64,000 bases of DNA, from NCBI GenBank assembly GCA_002753225.1, contig PDZS01000006.1, positions 85,864-149,863 of the forward strand, written 5' to 3'. Below the pieces are notes generated by a model, which saw only the letters and a program-made list of their open reading frames with translations, did not search any database and was not told the DNA's origin. Source of the DNA: Deltaproteobacteria bacterium YD0425bin51. GTDB lineage: Bacteria > Desulfobacterota > Desulfobacteria > Desulfobacterales > YD0425bin51. Below, one piece after another: positions 44,673-54,382 of the stretch (its first letter is position 1; each line of letters starts with the position of its first letter). Position numbers and translations under genes: made by a program.

Positions 44673-45254
44673 ATGTTAGCAGAACAGATTCATATAATGA
44701 CAGAAGAAGAATACTTGGAAATGGAAAGAAGATCAGAAATCAAGCATGAGTATCATCAGGGAGAATTGTTTTCTATGGCAGGAGCATCTGGGAATCATAA
44801 TTTGATAGTAGCAAACATTATAAGAGATTTAGGTATTCAGTTAAAAAGGCGATGCAAAGTTTATCCAAGCGATATTAAAATAAAAATCAAAAACACAGGT
44901 AGATTTGTATATCCTGATGTTACTGTAGTTTGTGGAAAAGAAAAATATTTTGATAATGCAAAAGATGTTTTGCTTGATGCAGATTTAATAGTTGAAGTTT
45001 TATCAGATAGTACAGAGCTTTATGAGCGCAGTGATAAATTTGCTTATTATCGCAAGCTTGATTCATTTAAAGAATATTTGCTTGTTTCACAAAAAAAGAA
45101 GAAAATAGAAAAGTTTTTAAAAAACGAAAGCGGCTTTTGGAAAATTTCAGAGGCAGGCGAAAACGATCCTGAAATTATTATAGAATCTCTTGGCTGCGCG
45201 CTTAACATAGAAGATATATATGATTTTGTTGTTTTTGAAAACCTAAAAGAATAA
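44673..45254 (+). CDS. Uma2-family (DUF820) putative endonuclease
   Basis: 193 aa. Typical features of the Uma2 restriction-fold family: MTEEEYLEMERRSEIKHEYHQGELFSMAGAS, NHNLIVANI, YPSDIKIKI, YPDVTVVCG, and DLIVEVLSDSTELYERSDKFAYYRKL. The conserved Y-P-D...V-E-V-L-S set forms a PD-(D/E)xK-like core. The family is common and often multicopy, with unproved function. It lies between the efflux operon and exeA, and its codon usage returns to the AT-rich host style. Confidence 0.85.
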   Translation: MLAEQIHIMTEEEYLEMERRSEIKHEYHQGELFSMAGASGNHNLIVANIIRDLGIQLKRRCKVYPSDIKIKIKNTGRFVYPDVTVVCGKEKYFDNAKDVLLDADLIVEVLSDSTELYERSDKFAYYRKLDSFKEYLLVSQKKKKIEKFLKNESGFWKISEAGENDPEIIIESLGCALNIEDIYDFVVFENLKE

Positions 45255-45261
45255 AGAATTT

Positions 45262-46893
45262 ATGTATAACAATTTTTTTGGCTTTAAAGAAAGACCTTTT
45301 CAGCTAGTTCCAAATCCAGCTTATCTTTTTTTGAGTAAAAGCCATGAAGAAGCATTTGCTCATTTAAAATATGCACTCTCTCAAGGAGATGGTTTTGTTC
45401 AAATTACAGGGGAGGTTGGAACAGGTAAAACTACACTGTGTCGCGCTTTTTTAGAAAATATTGATAAAAATACAGAAGCAGCTTATATTTTTAATCCCAA
45501 ACTAGATTCAATACAGCTCCTTAAAACCATAAATGATGAATTTGAGATTTCATCTCAATCAGATAATGTAAAAGACCTTATAGATAAATTAAATGCTTTT
45601 TTAATAACAAAAAATTCTCAGGGTAAAAAAGTAATAATAGTTATTGATGAGGCTCATCATTTATCTTTAGAGGTATTGGAGCAACTAAGACTCCTTTCCA
45701 ATTTAGAAACAAATACAAGTAAACTCCTGCAGATAATTTTAGTAGGTCAGCCAGAATTATCAGAAATCCTAGATTCTTATGAACTTCGGCAGTTAGGTCA
45801 AAGAATTACACTAAGTTGTCATTTAAGACCCATGAATTTTAAAGAAACAAAAGATTATATTGAACATAGGCTGCATATAGCATCTTCAAAACCATCAGTT
45901 CATTTTACTTATAGAGCTTTTATCTCTGTTTATAGATATTCAAGAGGTATACCTAGACTTATAAATATTCTGTGTGATAGGTCGCTTCTTATAGCATTTG
46001 GTATAGGTAAAGTTAAAATCAATAATGGAATTATTCAACTTGCTATAAAAGAACTAACAACAAAAGGTTACATTAAAAATATTATAAGTGAAAAAAGGAA
46101 GATAGTACTTTTAGCATTACTTCTTTTATCTCTTTCTTCTCTACTTTTATTTAAAAGAGATGTTTTTGAAATTAATTTTGAGCCTACTCCTAAAATGATC
46201 TCACTTACAACAAAAGTTATAAATAAACCCAAAATAGAACCTCAAAAACAAGTAGAAGTTTTACCAGAAAGAAAGATTGATATCAGTTTAAAGTCCATAG
46301 AAGAATTTGAGAAATATTTACAACAAATAGATGAAGATAGTTCACGTGATTTAGCAACAGATATTGTTTTTGAGTTATGGGGAGATAAAAGTGTATTATC
46401 TGTTCTTAATACACAAAGCAGTTTATCTTTTATAAAAAGAATTAATATGCCAATTATATTTGAAGTATGGTTAGCAAGTAACATAACTCCAAGGTATATA
46501 ACCCTTGTTAAGATGGACGATGAATATTTGACTTTCAAAAGCACACCTTTTGGGAAAGAAATTATGATTAAATATGATACAATAGGTCCATATTGGTCAG
46601 GAAAGGTTATTATTCCATGGAAAAATTTTTTAAATATTTCAGGAATAATTCCTTTAAGTGCTTCTAATGATTCAATAATTAATTTGAAGAAATTTTTATA
46701 TGAGATTGGATTTAAAAAAGTTGAATCAAGTAACCCTGTTTATGATAAAGAAACGAAAGATGCAGTTATAACAATTCAAAAAAAGTATGGAATATTTATG
46801 GATGGAATAGTTGGTCCATTAACAAAGATAGTTCTTTATAATGAGAGTAAATCACTAACTATCCCTAAGATATATAAAAAAAGGAAACAGTAA
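45262..46893 (+). CDS. ExeA/GspA-like AAA ATPase with peptidoglycan-binding domain
   Basis: 543 aa. N-terminal AAA domain (MYNNFFGFKERPFQLVPNPAYLF start is characteristic) with Walker A GEVGTGKTT, Walker B VIIVIDEAHHL and sensor region LVGQPEL; a membrane helix at about 275-295 (IVLLALLLLSLSSLLLF); a periplasmic part; and a C-terminal peptidoglycan-binding-like segment (FLYEIGFKK...DAVITIQKKYGIFMDGIVGPLTKIVL). ExeA with ExeB helps insert the type II secretin through peptidoglycan. The gspB-like gene follows after four bases. The remaining secretion genes are outside the window. Confidence 0.85.
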   Translation: MYNNFFGFKERPFQLVPNPAYLFLSKSHEEAFAHLKYALSQGDGFVQITGEVGTGKTTLCRAFLENIDKNTEAAYIFNPKLDSIQLLKTINDEFEISSQSDNVKDLIDKLNAFLITKNSQGKKVIIVIDEAHHLSLEVLEQLRLLSNLETNTSKLLQIILVGQPELSEILDSYELRQLGQRITLSCHLRPMNFKETKDYIEHRLHIASSKPSVHFTYRAFISVYRYSRGIPRLINILCDRSLLIAFGIGKVKINNGIIQLAIKELTTKGYIKNIISEKRKIVLLALLLLSLSSLLLFKRDVFEINFEPTPKMISLTTKVINKPKIEPQKQVEVLPERKIDISLKSIEEFEKYLQQIDEDSSRDLATDIVFELWGDKSVLSVLNTQSSLSFIKRINMPIIFEVWLASNITPRYITLVKMDDEYLTFKSTPFGKEIMIKYDTIGPYWSGKVIIPWKNFLNISGIIPLSASNDSIINLKKFLYEIGFKKVESSNPVYDKETKDAVITIQKKYGIFMDGIVGPLTKIVLYNESKSLTIPKIYKKRKQ

Positions 46894-46896
46894 AAA

Positions 46897-47508
46897 TTGA
46901 GTTCTATTTTAAAGGCTCTAAAGCAACTAGAAACAGCTTCTCCTAATCAGGACAGAAATGCAAAAAATTTGTTTATGCTTGGAGCATCTAAAAAAGTCAT
47001 TCGTAATAGAGTTAAAGAAGCATGGCAAAACCGTAGGTTTGTATTATTTACATTCTCTATATTAGCTTTAATAATATTTATTTCTTTTACTTTTTACTTT
47101 TCAAAATATTTTTTTGTACAATCGGAAAAAAATAAACCAAAAGTAAAAATAAAGCCCACAATAGAGCTAAAGAAGAAAGAAGAAGAAAAAGTAATAACCA
47201 CAACAACTATTTTAGAAGAAGAATATGAGGAAATTACTACAACTATAACTCCAAAGAAAGAACCTCTTCTTCTTCAAAAAAAAATGAATTTAGAAATAAA
47301 TTTACCCCCATTAAATTCTCCAGATATAAAAATACAGGCTATTGCATGGTCAGCTAACCCTAAAAGCTCAATTGCAGTAATAAATGATCGTATTGTAAAA
47401 AGAGGAGATTTGATTGATGGGGCTAAATTAATTGAAATAAAGGAAAAATCTATTGTTATGGAACTTCAGGGGAGTAAATGGGAGATCGAATTTAAGCCAA
47501 AACAATGA
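46897..47508 (+). CDS. gspB: GspB-like type II secretion accessory protein
   Basis: 203 aa from a TTG start directly followed by the family hallmark SSILKALKQLE. One membrane helix (VLFTFSILALIIFISFTFYF), a Lys/Glu/Thr-rich periplasmic spacer, and the C-terminal GspB domain (IKIQAIAWSANPKSSIAVINDRIVKRGDLIDG), which binds the secretin assembly apparatus. It pairs with the ExeA/GspA ATPase immediately upstream. Its stop faces a convergent kinase gene two bases away. Confidence 0.85.
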   Translation: MSSILKALKQLETASPNQDRNAKNLFMLGASKKVIRNRVKEAWQNRRFVLFTFSILALIIFISFTFYFSKYFFVQSEKNKPKVKIKPTIELKKKEEEKVITTTTILEEEYEEITTTITPKKEPLLLQKKMNLEINLPPLNSPDIKIQAIAWSANPKSSIAVINDRIVKRGDLIDGAKLIEIKEKSIVMELQGSKWEIEFKPKQ

Positions 47509-47510
47509 AA

Positions 47511-48818
47511 TCAAAGGGGGGTAAAGCCTGATGATTTATCAATATCGACTATTTTCATTCCACTTACATAATCTCTTGTTTCATATTTAGTTATACGCAT
47601 TAGTTTTTTAGTTATATCGCTCATACGCTTGATCTGTTCTTTAATCCTATTAATTTTTTCAATATAATCTTTATTTGGATTAGGTTCTCTTGAAATAATC
47701 ATTCCTAAAAGCTCGGCATAACCAAGAAGACTTTGCATAGGCTGGTTTAGCTCATGACAAACTGCTCCTGCCATTTCAATAACACCTTGAAGCCTTTCGC
47801 TATGAATACGCCTTTGTTCTGCTTCTTTACGGAAAGATAAATCTTTAAAGTTTGCTAGAATTCCGTGTAAATTGCCATCAGGATTATGGAAAGCTGTTAC
47901 TGTCAAAATAAAGGGAATTTTCTTTTTGTCTTCCCTTTCTTTTTCAATATCAATTTCTACTTTAGATTCACCTTTCAGTATCCTAACAAGAGGGCAGTTT
48001 GTGGTATTGCACAAGCCACCGCAGGATATTACTTCATAGCACTTCTTGCCAAAAATATCATATACGCTTATTCCAAATAAATTAAGAAGAGGATCATTAA
48101 TTCTCGAAACATTAAAATTTTTATCAATAACACACATTCCATCTGCAGTAATGTTAAATAGCTGGTTAAGCTCCATATAAGCGTTAGCTGCTTCTATAGC
48201 CATTTGATTAGAAAGTTCTATTGCTTTTTCTAATTCTTGATTTGTTTCCTCAAGCTTTTTGTAGGCAATTTCCAATTCGTTTACAGCTTGCCTTCGTTTT
48301 TCTTCTGCTTCCATCTCCTTTGTGACAATTGTTAAGTATCCTATGGAAAGGCAAATCCCATCTTCATCATATGTTTCAATAATGGCATGGTCTTTAAGCC
48401 AAACTAGTTCACTGTTTTTTATTTTTATTTTATAAACAGCCTCAACCTCTCCATTTTTTTTAGTTTCTTCACGTAATTTTTCTCTAACTGCATCAAGATC
48501 GTCATGAGTTAAAATTTCTTTTTCAATTTTCTTGTCTTCATCCTGAAATACATATTTACTTCTGTATAATACATTATCACGAAAGGTTTTAGCTATTTCT
48601 TGTGAACTGTAATCAAAAAGGTTTAAAAATCTTTTGCTAACGAATTCATACCATATATCGTTATTATTAGATTCATGCCATGCAGCAATATAAGATATGG
48701 AAATATTGACACAGGCTTCATATGTTTTGAAGGCATAAATACATTCAATGATTCTATCTTTTAATTTTTTTGTATAAGAGCCATTCAGAATTTTTCCATA
48801 ATAATCATTATATTTCAT
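47511..48818 (-). CDS. PAS histidine-kinase-like protein lacking the ATPase domain
   Basis: 435 aa, no membrane helix. A first PAS-like region (about 35-165), a coiled coil (about 170-220), a second PAS with a cysteine cluster (VISCGGLCNTTNCPLVR), then a DHp helix pair with the phosphoacceptor motif (AGAVCHELNQPMQSLLGYAEL). After KLMRITKYETRDYVSGMKIVDIDKSS the protein stops: no N, G1 or G2 boxes follow. It could not autophosphorylate alone, so it may serve as a phospho-intermediate or be phosphorylated by another kinase. It is the last gene in a coupled set with the M48 peptidase and ihfA. Confidence 0.8.
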   Translation of the reverse strand: MKYNDYYGKILNGSYTKKLKDRIIECIYAFKTYEACVNISISYIAAWHESNNNDIWYEFVSKRFLNLFDYSSQEIAKTFRDNVLYRSKYVFQDEDKKIEKEILTHDDLDAVREKLREETKKNGEVEAVYKIKIKNSELVWLKDHAIIETYDEDGICLSIGYLTIVTKEMEAEEKRRQAVNELEIAYKKLEETNQELEKAIELSNQMAIEAANAYMELNQLFNITADGMCVIDKNFNVSRINDPLLNLFGISVYDIFGKKCYEVISCGGLCNTTNCPLVRILKGESKVEIDIEKEREDKKKIPFILTVTAFHNPDGNLHGILANFKDLSFRKEAEQRRIHSERLQGVIEMAGAVCHELNQPMQSLLGYAELLGMIISREPNPNKDYIEKINRIKEQIKRMSDITKKLMRITKYETRDYVSGMKIVDIDKSSGFTPL

Positions 48819-50047
48819 ATAGTTGAAATTGCATTTATCCTAGCAAGAATTGGAGGATGAGTATAGTTTAAAAATACATAGAGTGGGTGTGGAAAAAGGT
48901 TTGACAAATTATCTACAGAAAGCTTTTTAAAGGCTTCAATTAATGCTTTTCCATTTTTCGTAGTGATTACTGCAAAATTATCTGCTTCATATTCATTTTT
49001 ACGAGAATAAATTTGAATAAATATACTTATAAAAAAATCTATGGGTGAATATAGCATTGAAAAAAAAATAAGGCCTGCATAAATTGACTTTTGTTCCATA
49101 TAAAAAGCTTGAAAAAGTTTATCATAGGAAATAAAAAATGATAATAAGAATAATATAATTCCAATTTGGAGAATAGCTAAAAGCAAATTTTTTAATACAT
49201 GCTTTTTTTTATAATGAGCCATTTCATGAGCTAAAATTGCAACTAGTTCATTTACTGTATGTTTGGCAACTAGGGTATCGAATAAAACAATACGCTTATG
49301 ATTACCAAAGCCTGTAAAAAAAGCATTTGATTTGCTTGAACGTTTTGATCCATCCATAATAAAAATATTTGACAAAGGGAAATTAATGGATTTAGCATAG
49401 GACATTATTGCCTCTTTTAATTCTCCTTCAGATATAGGCTCAAATTTATTAAAAATAGGCATAATAAAAGTTGGAACTATTATTTGAAGTATGAATATAA
49501 AAATAGAAATAAAGATCCATGAATACCACCATGCATTTTGTCCTGTATATTCAAAAAATAGTAGAATCAAAGAGAGTATAGGCGCACCTATGAGAATAGA
49601 TAAAAACAAGCCTTTTATTCGATCAAATACAAATGTAGATAGAGTGGTTTTATTAAATCCATATTGCTCTTCAATTACAAAAGTATGATAAGCATCAAAA
49701 GGGGTGGAGATAACTTCTTTAGATATAAGAAGAATCCCCATATAAATTACTCCTGTGGGGATAACTCCAAAATTTAATGATCTTACAGCATTATCTAAAA
49801 TTACAAAACCTTTTGAAAACCAAAACACAATTATAATAAACAAATTGAAAAAACCAATAAACCATCCAAATATAGTATTTGCCTTGAGATATTCCTGTGC
49901 TTTCAAATATTTTGTTTCATCATAAATTTCTTTAAAAGAATCAGGAATACTTTTGCCTAGCATTTTAAGGTTTAATACATCCGCTATAAAGTGTAAAATA
50001 AATTCTATAATAATAGCTGATAAAATTATAATAGCTATTAAATTCAT
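48815..50047 (-). CDS. M48-family (STE24/CAAX-type) membrane metallopeptidase
   Basis: 410 aa with several membrane segments (LIAIIILSAIIIEFILHF, WFIGFFNLFIIIVFWFS, IFISIFIFILQIIVPTFI, LLLAILQIGIILFLLSFF). The zinc motif HEMAHYKKKH and the third ligand region NEYEADNFAV are present, along with FTGFGNHKRIVLFDTL. It matches the STE24-like family with the N-terminal membrane extension. The probable role is membrane-protein quality control. Its start overlaps the stop of ihfA by one base, and its stop overlaps the next gene by four, so the three are translationally coupled. Confidence 0.9.
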   Translation of the reverse strand: MNLIAIIILSAIIIEFILHFIADVLNLKMLGKSIPDSFKEIYDETKYLKAQEYLKANTIFGWFIGFFNLFIIIVFWFSKGFVILDNAVRSLNFGVIPTGVIYMGILLISKEVISTPFDAYHTFVIEEQYGFNKTTLSTFVFDRIKGLFLSILIGAPILSLILLFFEYTGQNAWWYSWIFISIFIFILQIIVPTFIMPIFNKFEPISEGELKEAIMSYAKSINFPLSNIFIMDGSKRSSKSNAFFTGFGNHKRIVLFDTLVAKHTVNELVAILAHEMAHYKKKHVLKNLLLAILQIGIILFLLSFFISYDKLFQAFYMEQKSIYAGLIFFSMLYSPIDFFISIFIQIYSRKNEYEADNFAVITTKNGKALIEAFKKLSVDNLSNLFPHPLYVFLNYTHPPILARINAISTI

Positions 50048-50334
50048 CAGTGATTTACCTTATTTCTTAGTATCCCTGAGCATTTAAAGGTTATAACTCT
50101 CCGCTTTGGAAGTATCATATCTTCTCCGGTAGCTGGATTTCTACCGCGCCTTTCTTTTTTATCTTTTACACAAAATTTTCCAAATCCAGAAATTAAAACA
50201 TCTTCTCCAGTTTCTAAAGTCTTTTTAATAATTTCCATAAGTTTTTCTACGACATCAACACATTTTTCCTTTGAATAACCCATTTTATTTTGGATTTCTG
50301 TCACAATATCTGCTTTAGTTAATGTATCCATCAT
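50047..50334 (-). CDS. ihfA: Integration host factor alpha-like DNA-bending protein
   Basis: 95 aa, HU/IHF family. LTKADIVTEIQNKMG opening, the core strand GEDVLISGFGKFCVKDKKERRGRNP with the proline-capped DNA-wrapping arm (RGRNPATGED) and the C-terminal helix. The R-x-G-R-N-P-x-T-G-E pattern is diagnostic; the overall form resembles IHF-alpha more than HU, but this distinction is moderate. AAGGAG lies seven bases before the ATG. The gene heads the ihfA-M48-kinase set. Confidence 0.85.
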   Translation of the reverse strand: MMDTLTKADIVTEIQNKMGYSKEKCVDVVEKLMEIIKKTLETGEDVLISGFGKFCVKDKKERRGRNPATGEDMILPKRRVITFKCSGILRNKVNH

Positions 50335-50360
50335 TTATGTACTCCTTATAAGTTTCGGTT

Positions 50361-50389
50361 TTAATATGTTAATTATATTACACTATCAA
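50361..50389 (-). promoter_or_regulatory. Candidate sigma-70 promoter for ihfA
   Basis: On the minus strand TTGATA (50389-50384) and TATTAA (50366-50361) are 17 bases apart, about 27 bases before the ihfA ATG. Boxes match consensus moderately in very AT-rich DNA. Confidence 0.4.
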
Positions 50390-50404
50390 TTATTTTCTTT
50401 TTGT

Positions 50405-52294
50405 TCAAGTGGTTATTGATTGCTTTTTGTATCTAATCATAAGCATAGCTATATCATCTGATTGCAGGGCATTTCCTGCATGTTCTTTAATTTTTGTTTT
50501 AAGTTCCAAAATAATTTTTTTACAGTCTTCATTTTTAAGGGATTCCACATCAGAAATCAGCTTTTCATATGAAAATAGCACGTTATCTATATCCATAGCT
50601 TCACTTACCCCATCAGTATAAAGAAGAATTGCATCATCTTTTTCTAAACTCAAAGTAATTTTTATGTAAGGAGTATTTTGTATGACGCCTACAATTAAAC
50701 CGCTTATGTCTTTTTTATAAAATACACCATTATTTTTTGATAAAATAATAGGTGGGGTATGTCCACCATTTGCATAAAATAATTCACCTGTATTTATATT
50801 TAAAATTCCTATGATAAGAGTAACAAACATAGAGTTAGGATTATCTTCACAAAGTATATTGTTTATTTTAAACATTATCTCAGGAGGTGATAAGTTTTGA
50901 TTTGCAACTGTTTTTATTAAAGCTTTAGTTATAGCCATAAATAGGGCTGCTGGCATTCCTTTATCTGAAACATCTCCTAGCGTAAAACAAAGATGAATGT
51001 CGTCAATAAAAAAGAAGTCATATAGATCTCCCCCAACTTCTTTTGCAGGTTCTAATATTGCATATAGATCAAATTGAGGATGATCTGGAAAATCTTTAGG
51101 AAGCATTCCCAATTGAATAGTTCTTGCAATATTTAATTCACTTAAAACTCTCTCCTTTATAGCTGTTGTTTCAACTAGCTCGCAAATATTTTTTTTAAGT
51201 TCATCTTTCATTGTTAGAAATGATTTTGCAAGTAGTCCTACTTCATCCTTAAATTTAATTGGGATATCATCAATGGGAGTTTTTACTTCTTTCTCTTTTA
51301 AAGATTTGGAGTTAATTGAAGATAATGTTTTTACATAAGATGCCAAAATTTTAAGAGGTTTGTAAGCCTTAGTGACAAAGGAATATGATAAAATCAAGCT
51401 TATAAAAAAAATTGCGGTTATAATATAGGTTTGTCTGGTTATTAATGTTTTTGCAGGAAGCTTAATTTCTTCATATGGAATATCTGCTACAATGTAGAAA
51501 TCTAATGGTTTAAAATAACGAATATATCTTTGAATATGTTTGTTTTTATCAAAGATACATGCAGGGGTAAATATGGGCTCTTTTTTTCCGTTGAGTAAAT
51601 AAACACATCCAGTTTCAGCAATTGTAATTTTTGAAATGCTTCTTTTAAATGTTTCAATTATTTTATCTTTATTTCTTTTTATCTCATTTTCTATATTGCT
51701 TAAGTCAGTCACTGTCCCAACTATCCAGCCCCAATTTTTTATAGAAACAAAATAACCCAATTTTTTTCTTTCATCATTTTTAAATATAACATAGTCAGGA
51801 TCATTACTCGAAACATCATCATACAGAAGTTTTATAAAAGACTTACCTTTAATATCTTTGATATTCTTAATAGATGTCCCTATAAAACTTGGATTGCTAT
51901 GTGATATAACTATCCCATTTTCATCACAAATCATTAAAGTTATCTCATTATTTATGGAATTATAAGATTTAGCCCAGCCTAAAACTTCTTGTTTTGCATG
52001 ATCATCTGAAAATCTTGAGGTATATTTAATAATAGATATGGAAATATCAGAAATATTTTTAATTTGTCGTCGAAAATAAACTATTGATTTAAGTTTTTCC
52101 AAAAAGATTTTATTGTAATCATCATCTACATTTGTTTCAACAATCTGAAGAATATTTTGCGTTGAGTTTTCAGTTGATTTAAAAAAAGCAGTTTCAACAT
52201 CACTATTAGTGATATATGTTATGGCTGCTGCAGTCAGTATTAGTATAATTGCAATAAAAACAAAAAGTTTTATTCTAAGAGAGTTAAATATCAT
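50405..52294 (-). CDS. Membrane sensor with SpoIIE/PP2C-type phosphatase
   Basis: 629 aa. N-terminal membrane helix (LFVFIAIILILTAAAITYI), an extracytoplasmic dCache-like sensor (about 30-285; NEITLMICDENGIVISHS, FIKLLYDD, GYFVSIKNWGWIVGTV), a second membrane helix (TYIITAIFFISLILSYSF), HAMP-like linker, and a PP2C SpoIIE domain (SELNIARTIQLGMLP, AKEVGGDLYDFFFID, GDVSDKGMPAALFMA, ANGGHTPP, LYTDGVSEA, SDDIAMLM). The metal-binding acidic residues are present. Such proteins dephosphorylate anti-sigma-antagonists in partner-switching. FapA lies directly upstream with a four-base overlap. The STAS-like protein at 20.4 kb is a possible but distant partner. Confidence 0.9.
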   Translation of the reverse strand: MIFNSLRIKLFVFIAIILILTAAAITYITNSDVETAFFKSTENSTQNILQIVETNVDDDYNKIFLEKLKSIVYFRRQIKNISDISISIIKYTSRFSDDHAKQEVLGWAKSYNSINNEITLMICDENGIVISHSNPSFIGTSIKNIKDIKGKSFIKLLYDDVSSNDPDYVIFKNDERKKLGYFVSIKNWGWIVGTVTDLSNIENEIKRNKDKIIETFKRSISKITIAETGCVYLLNGKKEPIFTPACIFDKNKHIQRYIRYFKPLDFYIVADIPYEEIKLPAKTLITRQTYIITAIFFISLILSYSFVTKAYKPLKILASYVKTLSSINSKSLKEKEVKTPIDDIPIKFKDEVGLLAKSFLTMKDELKKNICELVETTAIKERVLSELNIARTIQLGMLPKDFPDHPQFDLYAILEPAKEVGGDLYDFFFIDDIHLCFTLGDVSDKGMPAALFMAITKALIKTVANQNLSPPEIMFKINNILCEDNPNSMFVTLIIGILNINTGELFYANGGHTPPIILSKNNGVFYKKDISGLIVGVIQNTPYIKITLSLEKDDAILLYTDGVSEAMDIDNVLFSYEKLISDVESLKNEDCKKIILELKTKIKEHAGNALQSDDIAMLMIRYKKQSITT

Positions 52295-54321
52295 TTTTTT
52301 TCTTTTTTATCTTTTTCGGTTTCTGAAATAGCTTTAATATCCCATCTTGGACTGCTATTTGGTGCTGTAATCCTCATTTCTCTTAGAGTAACATTTTGAT
52401 AATTGGTTTTTAATGTTGTAAAAGTATTTGGAGTAATAATTAGAGTTCCTTCAAAAATTGTTTTATTTATTTTGACAGCGGGAACTCCTCTTTCTTTTTC
52501 TGCCCATTCAACAATAGTTGCAATTTCATCGTTAACTACTTTAATTTCATTTTCTATTTTATTTATTTCCTCCTGAAGAGAAGTAATTTCTGTGGAGCAT
52601 TTATCATCCTTATCAAATAATATTTTAATAGAATCATCTATTGATTTGCTTTTTATATCAATATCTTTTAATAGGTCATTGATTCTGGAAATATAATTTT
52701 TATCATCTGTTTTTTTTAAATCATCTATTTTTTTTAAAGCTGAATTTTTAATTCTAACATTACTTTCTCCATCTTGAGCAAGCTTATTTATATTTTCTTG
52801 GATTGCTTTCTGGTCAGATTCAACTTTATGCAATTTTATTTTTATAAGAGCTATATCTTCTTCTTTTTTGTGTATTATATTTTTTTGATCATCTATTATT
52901 TTTTTTATGTGCTCATTTGTGCCAACTACTAGTTTAGATGGTTGACCTCCTTCAATACCAATTTCTCCAGCAATAATTCCTCTTTTTGCAAAAATAGTGG
53001 AAGATAATATTTTACCCCTTGATATTCTTACAGCTCCACTAGTGTAAATACGGCAGTTAACAATTTCTTTTTCAACTGTGATATCATTGTATGAAGATAT
53101 ATGAGCAGAGTTTATAAATTTAGCAAATACTGTTCCTTCAGTAATTATATTTGCGCCAATAATTCCTGTTAGAGAAACTACATCACCTGTTGTATGGATT
53201 TCTGCTGCAAGTATCTCTTTTGCACGCAATGCACCACCTTTTACTTTAAAATCTTTCTGAACAGTTCCTGATACAACTATACTCCCATCGAATGATACGT
53301 GACCTGTTTTAAGTCCTACATCTCCAGAGATTTGGATATCTGATAAAACATGAATTTTTCCAACAGAAGTGATATATGGTTGACCATCAAGGCTTGCAAA
53401 TGCTTTAGTATTTTCTTCAGATAGCTCAACTCCAGGTCCTGCTAGAATATTTTTATCTTTAGGTTTAATAGCTGGAATTGGGTTGCCCTGAATACTTTTA
53501 CCTGGCATACCTTCTTTCATAGGTATCTTAATCGCAATTAGTTCCCCCTTTTTTACATATGGAATATCACCCCTGTTTTTAAAATCAATAGTTCCATCTT
53601 CCTGAATTGTTCCTGCTGTCAAATAATTAGTGTTAAAAAAATAATTTATGACTGCATCAATTGAAGGAGTTGGAGGTGTTCCTTCAGCAACCATGAAAAA
53701 ATCATCAAGTTTTATAGATTCAGCCAGTCTATCTTCATCAATAATCCCATAAACAATTCCTCTTCTTCTGAGATAATCTTTGACATCTTCTATAGTTACG
53801 CTACTTGCTTCTTCTCCTTTTATTCGAATGGATGCTTTTGCTACTATGTCTTTAGACACAAAAAGTTCATATTCAATTTTTTTACTGATTTGCTTTTCTT
53901 CTTTAACAGGAGAAAGTCTACCTTGTTCTCGAAGAACTGAATCTCTTTCTTCTTCTGTCATTGTGCCTTTAGATATTAAAATATCACCTACCAATCTGTA
54001 TGAACTAGTCTTTTTAAAATCATCAGATTGTTCTTGTAATGCACGATCTACATCCTCTTTTGAAACAAAACCGCTTTCTATGGCAATAGATCCAAATTTT
54101 GTATCAAGCCTCCTATCTTCCCAAAATTTTACTATTTTAGTAAGTTTATCTAGTTGATTAGGGGACATAAATTTTTTATTAACTAGAATTTCTTCTATAG
54201 AAATTTTTTTGCCAGATTTTTCTTCTTCTTTTAATAAGGCAACAGCTTCTTTTACCTGTGCTTCATTAATAAAGTTATATCCCATGGCAAGTTTGACAAT
54301 TGTTGAGGAAAATTCATTCAT
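52291..54321 (-). CDS. FapA-family (DUF342) polymerising protein
   Basis: 676 aa. N-terminal 150 residues hold two GspE-N-like helical units (FGSIAIESGFVSKEDVDRALQEQ, VGDILISKGTMTEEERDSVLREQ). The FapA core (about 160-470) has YDGT-like segments and a right-handed beta helix of glycine-rich turns (GDVGLKTGHVSFDGSIVVSGTV, GALRAKEILAAEIHTTGDV, NIITEGTVFAKFI). A long coiled coil follows (about 485-610), then a closing strand domain. DUF342 proteins act as cytoplasmic polymer-forming or envelope-linked regulators; exact function unproved. It overlaps the SpoIIE phosphatase by four bases, so they probably work together. Confidence 0.85.
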   Translation of the reverse strand: MNEFSSTIVKLAMGYNFINEAQVKEAVALLKEEEKSGKKISIEEILVNKKFMSPNQLDKLTKIVKFWEDRRLDTKFGSIAIESGFVSKEDVDRALQEQSDDFKKTSSYRLVGDILISKGTMTEEERDSVLREQGRLSPVKEEKQISKKIEYELFVSKDIVAKASIRIKGEEASSVTIEDVKDYLRRRGIVYGIIDEDRLAESIKLDDFFMVAEGTPPTPSIDAVINYFFNTNYLTAGTIQEDGTIDFKNRGDIPYVKKGELIAIKIPMKEGMPGKSIQGNPIPAIKPKDKNILAGPGVELSEENTKAFASLDGQPYITSVGKIHVLSDIQISGDVGLKTGHVSFDGSIVVSGTVQKDFKVKGGALRAKEILAAEIHTTGDVVSLTGIIGANIITEGTVFAKFINSAHISSYNDITVEKEIVNCRIYTSGAVRISRGKILSSTIFAKRGIIAGEIGIEGGQPSKLVVGTNEHIKKIIDDQKNIIHKKEEDIALIKIKLHKVESDQKAIQENINKLAQDGESNVRIKNSALKKIDDLKKTDDKNYISRINDLLKDIDIKSKSIDDSIKILFDKDDKCSTEITSLQEEINKIENEIKVVNDEIATIVEWAEKERGVPAVKINKTIFEGTLIITPNTFTTLKTNYQNVTLREMRITAPNSSPRWDIKAISETEKDKKEKK

Positions 54322-54382
54322 ATAAATAATGATTCCTAAATGTTTATAATTTTTCTATAAATATTATTTATAATTTCAATAT

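Noticed and set aside
44673..45254. Uma2 protein as a transposase or active restriction enzyme of the R-M island
   Set aside because: It matches DUF820 and lies outside the R-M operon in host-like base composition; no evidence of linkage to the island.
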